Shown here: positions 38,054 to 48,459 of the stretch, one piece after another | Numbering within the stretch: the stretch's first letter is position 1 | Layout of the letters: each line of letters opens with the position of its first letter | Source: Blastomyces gilchristii SLH14081 | Taxonomy: Eukaryota; Ascomycota; Eurotiomycetes; Onygenales; Ajellomycetaceae | Direction: 5' to 3' | NCBI RefSeq assembly: GCF_000003855.2 | Contig: NW_003101681.1 | Coordinates: 3,322,710 to 3,386,709 of the forward strand | Length of the DNA stretch: 64,000 bases | Translations under genes and position numbers: made by a program | Notes under the pieces: model-generated | The model's database searches: none | Told to the model about the DNA's origin: nothing | What the model saw: only the letters and a program-made list of their open reading frames with translations

Positions 38054-38324
38054 TGTCAGATTGAGTGTCACAGATGAATATGTTGAAGATATATAAATCT
38101 TATATGTATCAAGATCTGCTTGTTATATTATCTATGCACTATCTAATATATCTATTTCATACAAAAGATAGAGCTATTTAGAGTAAAATATATGTGCGAG
38201 TCAAGAGAGCTAGCATAAGCGAGTATTAGATAAGCATTGTAGTAAGCTGATAATGATGATGAGAAATATTGTAGTAATACGATGTTGGTGGCGTTCAGTA
38301 GTGTATAACCTCTTTTTCCTGACA
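38054..38324 (-). repeat. Copia 5' LTR
   Basis: 271 bp, TGTCAGATTGAG to CCTGACA. It keeps more CpG than the 3' LTR (gcgagtc, tacgatg, ggcgttc). Confidence 0.92.
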
Positions 38325-40573
38325 AATTCTCTGTTATTCAGTGAATAAATAGAAGGTAGAAAACAGTGTTCTGCAATTGACACTGTTCTCTCAGTTGTTC
38401 ATGATATTCAGATAGCAAAGGATGAAGATCTGGTCTCAACTGCAGTTTTTATTGATATAAAAGAAGCATTTGATCATGTTTCAAAGTCAAAGTTAATTCA
38501 GACTTTGAAGATGTTAAAACTGCCACTTTCTCTAATAAAATGAGTTAACTGTTTTATGTCTAAAAGAATTATACAACTTTTCTTTAATGGAATGAAATAA
38601 GACAAGACTGAGATAAAAATAGAAGTACTATAAGAATCTTCAATCTCACTCATTTTATTTGCAATATACACTGCATATCTATTCAAAAATAGAAATATGA
38701 GAATAGTGTGATCTCTGAGTTCTGTGGATGATATTGGTCTAGTCTACAGCTTAAAAACTATCAAAGAGAATTTGAAAGTGATTGAAGAAGCTGCAAAAGA
38801 AATCTTTATTAGAGCAGATATCAATCAAATTCAATTTGATATGAATAAAACTGAGTTAATTCATTTCTTTTCTAGATTCAATAAGAAAGAACTATCTCTA
38901 ACTCTTTTAAATAGAGAGATTAAATTCAGTGTTAATGTCAAATGATTAGAAGTATGATTAAACTTCAAGTTGAATTTTAAATATCACATTCAACAAAGAA
39001 CTGTCAAGGCAGAAAGACTATTGAATAATATAATCAGACTATCAAATACAGAGAGAGGTCTATTCTTCCAGACTATGAGACAGTTATATATAGCCTGTAT
39101 TACATCAGTAGCTGATTATGAAGTTCAAGTTTGATGAAATAATTAGAGAATTTGACTGAACTCTTTCAAAGTCTGTAAAACAGAGTCTTGAGAAGAATTC
39201 TGAAAGTATTCAAATCATCTTCTATTAAAGCAATGAAAATTGAAGCTGCAATTCCTTCTTCTGCTATTAGATTTGAAAAGACCTGTATGAACTATACTCT
39301 GAGAGTTATAAAGATGAGCTCAAATCATATAATCAGAGAAAGAGTCTCTTCTTCATTTTCATTAATTAACTCTGAAAATGAACTGAATTGGAATAGATTT
39401 CTTGATTGAAATGAAAATAATTCTTCAAAGAAGATGCCTTCTCAACTGTACAGACTATACTCTCTGATTAAAAATCAATTTTCTTCTTTAAATGTTGAAA
39501 AAGTTGATCATGAGAAGTTATCTCTCTGAAGAGAAAAGCTTGAATCTCTTATAGACTTGCAAATAAGTGAACTATCTAAAGAGAAAGAATATGAACAGTA
39601 TTTGAAGAGAATTTCTATAATTAATATAAAAGACTCTATTCTGATTTATTCAAATGACTCAAAAAATGAGAATTTGAATAGATTAGATGCAGAAATTGCA
39701 TATACTGAAGATAATATCAATTCTATCTCAGATTTCTGAAATTTAGACTGTGAATCTGAAGTCTTTGATGCTGAACTATTTGTAATAGTGAAAGCTTTCA
39801 AACTCATTGAAATAAAGTCTTATAAAAGAGGAAATAGTTTAAAAGAGATATGAATATTCTCTGATAGTCAAGCTGCTTTAAAAAGACTTAGAAATAGTCA
39901 GATTTATAATGATCAAATGAATCTTGAACTGATCTTACACTCTGTTTTGAAAATTCAAAAGAGAAGAATATCAAAGCTGATAATTCATCTACACTGAGTT
40001 CCTGCTTATATGAATATTCATGGTAATGAATTGGCTGATTCAGCTGCAAAAAAGAGTGCAGAATTAAGCAGATCTATTCAAAAAATTATATTCTGATCTT
40101 TTATAAAGAGAAAAATAAAAGAATCTTGTTTAGACAAGTGAAATGAAATCTGACAGAAACAAAAGAAGAGTATATATTATTCAAGATTTGAAATAAAACC
40201 TAAGTGAAAATCTTGTTTAATTAAATGTAAAAAGAAAATATTCTCATCTATAATACAGCTGAAACTAGGACATGGCTATTTCAAATCCTATATACAAAGA
40301 TTTGATGATAGATTTGACTCAATAGAATGCTCATTCTGTAATATAAATGAGAATTCTGAGTATATTGTAATACACTGTGCATTATACAATTGTCTCAGAA
40401 CCAGATTGAAAGAGAAGTATGATTTAAATCAATTAAATATGAGATTCTTATTCTCAACTGAGACAGGAATTAAATACTTAATAGACTTTCTATCAGAAAC
40501 TCAAGCAGCTACAAGAAAATGGCTAAATTCAGAAATATCTGAATATGAAGAGGAGGAAATCAATCAGATATAG
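38325..40573 (+). pseudogene. LINE ORF2, RT core to C-terminus (5'-truncated copy)
   Basis: RT at about 38370-38960 (AVFIDIKEAFDHVS, then NQIQFDMNKTELIHFFSR), thumb and linker at about 39000-39740, RNase H at about 39750-40100 (VPAYMNIHGNELADSAAKK), Cys/His block near 40300-40390 (ECSFC...H...C), and C-terminal AATRKWLNSEISEYEEEE with stop TAG at 40571-40573. Single frames stay open for 60-73 codons between RIP stops at Trp codons. It is the continuation of 25086-25109. Confidence 0.9.
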
Positions 40574-40946
40574 TCTGTTAAAACAGCTATATACTATCTT
40601 TTAATAATTTGTTTTGTTACAGTCTCTCTTTACTTTATCTTTTTCTTTCAATTCCTTTCTATCTATCTGTTTAATGTGTCTATCTTTAAGACTGTGTTCT
40701 CTTTTCCTTTGTCATGGAATTGTCAATGATTTCAAAGTATCAGAAGATGTTAAAATACTGCAATTTGTAAACAGTTTTTGTATTCTGAGCTGGAATTTTC
40801 TGATTTTGTATATCTGAAATTGATGAATGTATAAGAGTTAACTTTACAGATATAGGAAAAACCCTGAGAACTAAAAGTTCTCAGGTAGACGTCATAGTCT
40901 CTGACTGCATACATCTATAATTGAAGAAGAATAATAATAATAATAA
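40574..40946 (+). repeat. LINE 3' UTR, conserved hairpin and (ATA)n tail
   Basis: The 3' UTR includes a perfect hairpin, CCTGAGAACT at 40863-40872, loop aaa, AGTTCTCAGG at 40876-40885. The tail is ataataataataataa at 40931-40946. The target duplication gttcatagcggccg follows at 40947-40960. Confidence 0.85.
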
Positions 40947-40996
40947 GTTCATAGCGGCCGAGGATCGGCGATTGGGAATGGAAGAATCTATGGAGT
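40947..40996 (-). repeat. Gypsy-2 copy 3, 5' LTR, right piece
   Basis: After the duplicated gttcatagcggccg the LTR goes on with aggatcggcgattggg to tctatggagt, then runs into the assembly gap. It keeps its CpGs. Confidence 0.88.
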
Positions 40997-41196
40997 NNNN
41001 NNNNNNNNNNNNNNNNNNNNNNNNNNNNNNNNNNNNNNNNNNNNNNNNNNNNNNNNNNNNNNNNNNNNNNNNNNNNNNNNNNNNNNNNNNNNNNNNNNNN
41101 NNNNNNNNNNNNNNNNNNNNNNNNNNNNNNNNNNNNNNNNNNNNNNNNNNNNNNNNNNNNNNNNNNNNNNNNNNNNNNNNNNNNNNNNNNNNNNNN
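40997..41196. other. Assembly gap, 200 N
   Basis: Exactly 200 N. From the nested structure it should contain at least the last ~60 bp of the copy 3 LTR and the last ~35 bp of the copy 2 LTR. A round length often marks a gap of unknown size. Open frames reported across it are not real. Confidence 0.95.
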
Positions 41197-42035
41197 TGAA
41201 AGAAATCTTTTGAAGAAGTACAAGAGAAAAAAGTTTTTAACACTTTCAACTATATTAAAATAACAAATGTAGCAAAACTTTTAACTCTAGAAATGTGACA
41301 GGCTGCGCCCGATCAATTATATAGACTATTTCATTACACTTCACAGATTCCGCTGAAAGCTCCGATCCTCGGTCTGCTAAAAGCTCTGGTCCTCAGTCAC
41401 CGATCCTTGGCTAAAAACCCATGGAATTCCTATTCTTCTGCCCTCAAGCTTCACCGCGTCTGTGTATAAATGTTCACTTTGATCACTGATTCCCGCACTT
41501 TCTCTTTCTTTTCTTCCCTAACATTTTTCACTTTGTTATATAAGACCTATAAATATTATACCGATCTATTCAGCGTAGGCCTCTTACATAGAATATGAAT
41601 TTTAAAATGAATTATACAGCAAATTCTTTCGAAGAAAAATATCAACCTTTTATAAGAACTTTCTTTTAAAATTTATCAGATTCAGAAAAAGAGAATATTT
41701 TCTTCATTGAATATATTAATGAGAATGACTGAGAGTTGTCTGAGCTTACATAAAATAAATTAAAGTCAGTTATTTTATCAAGTTCATAAAATTGCTGCAG
41801 GTTCTGATTCAATCAATTATTTAATTATTGAAAATACATATTCATACTTGAAAAATGAATATTATTCTGAATGCTACAGAGAAGTCACTGAAGTGATTCT
41901 TATAAAATTTAATAAACAAATTTCAATTTTCAAGTTATATAAAGTAATATCTCTATTAAACTGCTTGAAGAAGATTTTAGAAAAGATAATAACTACTATG
42001 TTATTTTTTATTCATTCTATTAAGAATTCTCTTTC
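41197..42035 (+). pseudogene. LINE fragment (EN C-terminus to start of RT), carrying a solo LTR
   Basis: 41197-41292 matches the sense strand of about 63280-63360 in the youngest LINE; 41594-42035 continues through NEYYSECYREVTEVILIKFN and LLNCLKKILEKII, the RT N-terminal block. It is split by a Gypsy-2 solo LTR (41293-41588) and ends at Gypsy-1 copy C, whose left duplication half is ctttc (42031-42035). The left end is in the gap. Confidence 0.82.
41293..41588 (+). repeat. Gypsy-2 solo LTR
   Basis: 296 bp, ATGTGACAGGCTGCGCCC to GCGTAGGCCTCTTACA, flanked by the 5-bp duplication tagaa (41288-41292 and 41589-41593) within LINE sequence. No internal region is present, so the element was removed by LTR-LTR recombination. 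It keeps many CpG and CpA sites, so it is less RIP-affected than the other LTRs of the family. Confidence 0.9.
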
Positions 42036-42293
42036 TGTAAGAAATCCCTCTTCTGGCGAATTCTTTACCTCTATTTCTATCTCTCATGTAATCAATAGAG
42101 TTAGCAGATCTTAAATACACACAACTATATAGACTGAAATTCATGACTACTATTTATAACTCAGCTTGAATACTATTATATATTTAATCTCTATATTTTA
42201 TCTTTCTACTGTGAATACTTCTAGTAGTTAACAGTATATATCATGTCAAGCTGCAAACATCTGAATAATTATCTGTGAGCACTTATTCTTACA
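42036..42293 (+). repeat. Gypsy-1 copy C, 5' LTR
   Basis: 258 bp, TGTAAGAAATCCCTC to CACTTATTCTTACA, the reverse complement of the LTRs of copies A and B. The plus-strand Gag leader follows at once (tttcaagctctgtcag). Confidence 0.9.
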
Positions 42294-43488
42294 TTTCAAG
42301 CTCTGTCAGTCAGTAACTATCTGTTATAACTGAAAAGATCTAGAGACTTATAATACTTTAATCTCTGTAAACTCTACTGCAGATATTCAGAAAGCAGTCA
42401 CTCAAATCATGAATAATGTTCTGTAGAAGAAGTCTCAGAGAACATATTACTTACTCACAGAATATCATTCTCTGCACCTGTGGCAGAGAAATTCTCTGAA
42501 ACTTATAAATAAATCCATCTTAATAAAGAAACATTCTTGAGCATCTCTCACAGAATCAAGCTATTTTTTCTATAAGAAATGCTTACTATCTGTAAACACT
42601 CTTGAACTGAGTTCTTAGACATAAATCTTCAGAGATATCTATACACTAAAAAGAGACTTTCTTAAGCTGTGATCACTTAAGACCTTCTACTGAATCATAA
42701 TATATACAAGCTTTTATAAGTTTGTATTTGAAATTGACTTACAAGTCTGACTGTGTGATATAAAAGATGAAGAAGCTGTTATCTATATAATAACAGATCT
42801 CTACTACACTGAAGTTGAGAACTGGCTGAATTATCTAGAGAATGATTATATGAGATCTCACTGATCTATTCTCAAGACTTATTTAAAGAATAAGTTAGAA
42901 GACTTTATAAGCTGAACAGAGAATATCTGAGCTGTAATCATTAATATTAGAAAAAGAGATGAGAAATCTGATAAACACTACTCACAGTGCTTTATAAACT
43001 TATAATGTGAATTAAGATCAGTGAAAACAGAGCACTGAAACAAGATATGAATAATGATATTTATAAAGAGACTGAATAAAGATATACAGAATGAGATTAT
43101 TATGTAAGACTCTCAGTTCTTAACTCTGAAGAAACTAATGACTCTTATTTATCACTTATGAATCACTGTGAGAGTCACAGACTTATAAAGAGTGAATTAC
43201 TAACTGACTCTGCAAGAACCAGAATAACAGAGAACAGATTTACTGAGAAAAGATAATAAGATATAGAGAGATTTATGTCTCACTACTGAGCAGAGAGAGA
43301 CAGCTTTATAAGCTCTCATCAATAGAGTATATAGTAGAGAGATTAAGAAAAAGAGTCTTTACTTTATCTATTCTAAATTAGAATATCTCTGTGCAAACTG
43401 TCTGAATAAATTAAAATAGAAACTTGAGAAGTTATAGACAGAGTCAGTAACAGCCTTCTTAAGAATCTTGAAACTAATGTGTAAATCT
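42294..43488 (+). pseudogene. Gypsy-1 copy C: Gag
   Basis: Collinear with Gag of copy A, read on the plus strand. The start ATG is ATA (near 42327). A DLYYTEVENWLNYLENDY block lies near 42800, and the knuckle region near 43370-43410 reads YSKLEYLCANC, with His and Cys ligands changed. Stops are dense. It ends where the hAT element is inserted; the frame resumes at 56649. Confidence 0.82.
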
Positions 43489-43532
43489 GTTACTTTCAGA
43501 CTGACCGTGTGACTGTGTCTGAGACCAGGATC

Positions 43533-46500
43533 AAACTTTACAGTTGTTATGTTGCCTAAAAGTATTACTTCCGATCATGATTTGTATTCATTACATTGAT
43601 TTCAAATCACATTATTTCAAATATTAAAGGCCTCAGATTCACTTTTCAAATAAAAATCTAGTTTCAGATAAAGAATATGTTTGAATTCTTAGTCACATTT
43701 TCATTCTGATCTCATTATTGAGAATAACATTAAATCAGATTATAAAATCATTTCTCACTTATATAATATCATAACATAGTACTCATTTGTTGAAAATTCA
43801 ATAGAGAGTGTTATTAAATATCATTACTTTTCTGATCATAGATTATGATTCATATAATTTTAATTATAAAAAAAATATAAAAAAAAAAAAAAAAATAAAA
43901 AACAAAAAATAAAACAAAAATAAGAAAACATCACAATGAAAAAACAAGAGCAAGAGAGAAAAAAAAAAGAAAAGAAAAATAAAAAAATAAAAAATAATAA
44001 TAAAAAAAATCAAGATTGCAGACCTGCAGTATTCTTAAAATACTCACTTCTCAGAGTCTTTATAATGTTTATTATCAACTGTGTATTTCTCACAGTGAGA
44101 GTAACACAGCTGTAATAAGTCATTATCTTAATATTATCTAATAAATAATCAGTATATATCTGTATAAATGTGAATAATTAGAAAACATACACTTAAAAAG
44201 TATGATCAGAATGAACTCTGCTATTACTTGAATAATATCAAGAGCAGAACACTGCAATCAATGATTTTTCTTATTAATTTCACAGACAAGGCATGTGAAA
44301 ATGATCTTGAGAAATATAAGATCTCTCAACTTCTAATAAAAATAAATCTCACAGAGAGACTCTATTTTCATGATATCAGAGACTGAGAGTTATTAAGAAG
44401 TGTTACTTTAATACAATGCATATATACTTACTGCAGTGATTCATTCTCTGTATATATAACTGAGAGTTACAGCTTTCTCACACTGTATGACTCTCTCTGA
44501 GATGCTGCTGTCAGTTTACAATTCATGCAGTCTCTCAGTTCAGCATGTACAGTGTATATATAGCTCTGTGTGCTGAGGCTATGTTAATTATTATGGCCTG
44601 GCGTGATACTCACTTTTCACAGGTCATGTTTTGTTTGAAGAGGGAGAGAAGAGAAGACACAACTGTTATTTTATTAGAAAAGAAATAGATAATTAGTATT
44701 ATTAAAATGTAATTTGATTCATCTGCATTTAAAAATTGATTAGTCTATACTTTTCAATTTGAGGATTTCTAAGAGTGTTTTAATAGTTTTCATACTAGCT
44801 TGAACTTAGTGATGAGTTGAAGAAGAAGAGAAAAGAGAGAAGAAAGAAATGAGAATAACTTATCTTTATAATATGAAAACAGAGAATCACTGCAATCATT
44901 CTCTCTAGCAACAAAGATCTGTTTTCTGTATGTATCTCTGATATAGATTATATAATAAGTGTATACAAAGAATATCAATAGTGCATGTATTGAATAAAGA
45001 TATTATTACTATATAATACTGTAGCTCTTTCTGTACATTTTTGAATACTGTTAATAGTTTCTTTAAGTCTCTTTATATTTGATAAGTTAATAATATATTC
45101 TGATACACTCTCTCTTTCATCATTATTATCATCATCATTATCATCATCATCATTATTATTATCACTATTATTATTACTGTCATCATTATTATCATTATCA
45201 TTATTATTATATTATTGCTAGCTGTCTTCTCTGTCTTCACTCTTCTTCAATACTTATCAAAATCAATTATGTAATCTCTCTTCAAATATTCTGCGGTTCT
45301 GCGGATCACCAAGGCACATGAGTGCTATCACAGGTTGAAGAGAGAGAAGAAGAAGATATTCAAGCAAGAAGAGACAGATTGCAAGACATGTTATAATACC
45401 TTGAAGAGACTTTATTAAGAGTAGAATGATAATAATTTTAAGTAACACTTCTGATAGATTTAGACTGAACTAAGTATAGAAATAATACAGATGACACTGC
45501 TTGTGAGAGATTAAAAAAGAAGATAGTGAAGAGTCTTATACAGTAGCAGTGAGATCAGAAGAAGTTCTGAGAATGATTTAAAACTAAGATAAAGAGAGAG
45601 AGAAAGAAGAAGAGTGTTACTGTAAATAAGTAATAATACAAGAAGATTGAGAGAGTATTAAAGTAAGAGACAAAAAGTCAAAACTGATAAGTTTTTTATT
45701 AAGAGATAACAATTTTTAATAATACTTCTGTTCTCTAATTAATTAGCAGAAGCTGGCAGAGAAGAAGAGAATTGAGGCCTTGTTCAGATCTTGAATACAC
45801 TTCATGATCTAGAATATTAAGAAGATAGCTCTGCTCCCTGAGCATATCAATCTGCTTACTGCTGACATGAAACCTGAGACAGCAGATCAGAAAATGTGTG
45901 ATTTTGAGACATAGATTAATCTGACTGAGAAAGAGCAGTGAGAACTGTTCTCTGAGAAGACAGTGAAGAGAGATTTTAAGATGATTATCATCTCAGATAA
46001 GAAGAAGAAGAATAATGAGAATAAGAAATGAATTATAAAGAATGATAAGAAGAATGAGAAAGAGAAGAAAGATAATAAGTAGAAAAAGTTTTTTTCTTTT
46101 TATATTAGTTAGTTATAAGTTCATAACTATTAGTTAATAATTGAAATTAATTTTGAGATTTTAAACATTATTATACAAGTTGTAATCAATTATCAATATC
46201 AGGACTAATATATATATATATATTTAACTATCATGATTCACAAATCACTATAATATATAAGTATCCACATTTTTTCAACATTGATATTCACAATATTAAT
46301 ATATTTTTAATGATATTGTCTGATAATGTAATTTGATAACACTCTCTTTCACAATATTAATATATTTCAAGAAATATGACAGAGATTAATCAAGATTGTT
46401 TATTTACTTTTATACATTGATAATATTCAATCTGAGTTAGTACTAAAATTATAACTAAGCTAAGAAAGAAGATGATTTTCTCTTATATTAATTCTTCTTA

Positions 46501-46800
46501 CACACATCAGTAATTAGTTATTGAAAATAAATTATTATCTTTCTCAAATTACTATTATATCTTCTGAATTCACTTCTTTCACTTCTTTTACTTCTATTGA
46601 AGATTCACAAACTCTTCAAGAAATTACTGTAAATCACAAAGTCTATATTATTTATAATTTAACACAGAATACTCTCTTTCAATCATGATAAATAATCACT
46701 TCATTCTTCACATCTGATTTCAGGTCATGAAATTTATGAAACACTCAACATAAACACTGAGATAAACTATGAAATAATTATCAACAGATTGTATTATAGA
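43533..46800. other. hAT left arm, no recognised gene
   Basis: About 3.3 kb without a recognised protein. It holds an A-rich stretch (43866-44007), trinucleotide/tetranucleotide repeats (45119-45213), a Lys-rich plus-strand frame ending near 46080 (ISDKKKKNN-like) and a short coding-like patch near 45290-45430 with FCGSPRHMSAITG on the plus strand. These could be remnants of a passenger ORF or of an older insertion. I could not assign any of it. Confidence 0.4.
45119..45213. repeat. Simple repeat of ATT/ATC triplets
   Basis: A run of catcattattatcatcat-type triplets inside the hAT left arm. RIP-type C/T interchange can turn ATC into ATT units, which fits the mixed repeat. Confidence 0.9.
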
Positions 46801-48202
46801 TTACTGAAGAGTCATCTCTCTACTACAATCACTGTAACTTCATTCAGAAACATTTATCATAGACAGATCATAGCTTTGAAGAAATTTTCTAATATCTGAA
46901 GTCATCAGAATGCAGATAATAAAAGAAAAATAATCAGAAAATTACTACTAGACTGATAAGTTACTCTATCAGATAATGATTTTTAATAACACTAACTTTC
47001 TAATTTGAAGAAAATCATATAAAAATGACTATATATCAGTACTCTGATTTCATAACTCTCATCTGATAACTTCTGTGAATAATTACATTGTATATATATA
47101 TCTCTGAATCTTTCTCTTCAATCAATTGAAAACCTCAAATTCTGAACACTTCTTTCAATACTTAATTCAAATCTTCATATTTCATTTCAATTCTGTCTTC
47201 AGTTCAATCTCAAGATACACTACAAAGTCAATATACAATATCTAGAATCAGAGTTGAATAATTATCAAAGAGTGTTTCTTACAGTGAATGCATGAACTAG
47301 TACAAACAATCTTGCATTTATGAGAGTTATATGTTATTACATTGATTAGAACTGAACTTATCAAGAGACATTAATTGAATTTGAATCATTGATCAGTAGT
47401 CATACTGGGAATTATATAGCAGAGATATTAATAACTGTGATTAAAAATGACTATTAAGATATTTGTCTCAGTCTTCTTACAATTACAACTGACAATGCTG
47501 TGAATCACTATACTATGATAAAGAGCTTGAAGCAAAAATTGGCTTTGCATTTCTGAAATGATAAAGAAGATTATATTCTCTACATTACTCATGTGATTCA
47601 ACTTGTGATACAAACACTGATAAAGAATCTTAACATCAAGATAAAGAATAATAAGATGACTGATTCTTGAAATGAGAATGAGATAAAAGTGATTACTCAA
47701 GTAACTTTTATATTCACTTTATAAAAGATAATGTTTTTTGACAATACTTTTTAATATTACTTTTTGATAATACTTTTTAATAATACTACTGTTAATTTTG
47801 AATAGATTGACTAATAATTTAAATATTATAGATTTAAAATATTGCTAATATGATTTATATCATCTCTAAACAACAACAATAATTTCATGATATTCAATAA
47901 ATAAATAAATTAGTCATATCACTGAATATGATATAGAATGTTAGACTATATTGAAGTTCAATATATAAGATAACTCTTTGAGCTCTTCAATTATATCAGA
48001 CAATTGATCATTGAGTGTAACACTCTGATTGAGAAAAGATTCAGACATTGAATCTTTCTGATATAAAGTGAACTCAGTTGAAATATGTGATTGATTTACT
48101 GTTTCAGTTTTATAAGATAATGAAGACAGTCTCAATCACTCATACATTAATACTGCAGTCAGTCTGATGAGTGTATAACAGTTTATTTACTCATCTTGAG
48201 AA
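46801..48202 (+). pseudogene. hAT transposase, N-terminal and catalytic core part
   Basis: One frame from about 47101 to 47709 carries the hAT signature: FLTVNA, TGA (Trp), TSTNNLAFMRVI at about 47275-47325 (the D/N-x-W-T-S-x-N block); QETLIEFESLISSHTGNYIA near 47370-47430; and TITTDNAVNHYTM near 47480-47520 (the T-D-N-A-x-N block with a catalytic Asp); then HVIQLVIQTLIKNL. A BED-like start (KKFSNI, TGA, SHQ) may lie near 46880-46910. Stops are at Trp positions. The rest to 48197 is not clearly coding. Gypsy-1 copy B follows, with its duplication gagaa (48198-48202). The transposase would cut and paste the element. Confidence 0.82.
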
Positions 48203-48459
48203 TGTAAGAATAAGTGCTCACAGGCGATTATTCAGGTGTTTGCAGCTTGGCGTGATATATACTGTTAACTACCAGAAGTATTCATGATAGAAAGATAAAA
48301 TGTAGTGATTAAATGTATAATAGTATTCAAGCTGAGTTGTGAATAGTATTCGCGAACTTCAGTCTATATAGTTTGTGTAGTCAAGGACTGCTAACTCTAT
48401 TAATTATATGAGAGATAGAAATAGAGATAAAGAATCTGCAAGAAGTGAGATTTCTTATA
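48203..48459 (-). repeat. Gypsy-1 copy B, 3' LTR
   Basis: 257 bp; the end TTTCTTATA is the RIP form of TTTCTTACA. The purine tract of the internal end (agagaggga on the minus strand) lies just right of it. Confidence 0.9.

Larger units (their letters stand above)
25110..38324 (-). mobile_element. Ty1/copia LTR retrotransposon, interrupted by Gypsy-1 copy A
   Basis: LTRs of 271 bp at 25110-25380 and 38054-38324 start TGTC and end GACA, and are flanked by the 5-bp duplication aattc (25105-25109 and 38325-38329). The host sequence on both sides is the same LINE, contiguous once the element is removed. The minus-strand domain order is Gag, protease, integrase, RT, RNase H, which is the copia order. 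Without the nested Gypsy-1 it is about 5.96 kb. All frames carry stops. Confidence 0.93.
24338..40946 (+). mobile_element. Chimeric LINE insertion with a tRNA-like/hairpin 5' end (interrupted by copia)
   Basis: The outer boundaries are set by the 14-bp target duplication gttcatagcggccg (24324-24337 and 40947-40960) in a Gypsy-2 LTR. In the sense direction the unit is: tRNA-like domain, hairpin array (to about 25085), LINE sequence starting in the RT domain (25086), ORF2 C-terminus, 3' UTR and (ATA)n tail ending at 40946. The copia element 25110-38324 was inserted later. Tail, duplication and 5' truncation are the marks of target-primed reverse transcription. Confidence 0.8.

Noticed and set aside
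40881..41249. ORFs spanning the N run
   Set aside because: Most of the residues are unknown; they exist only because N codons contain no stops.
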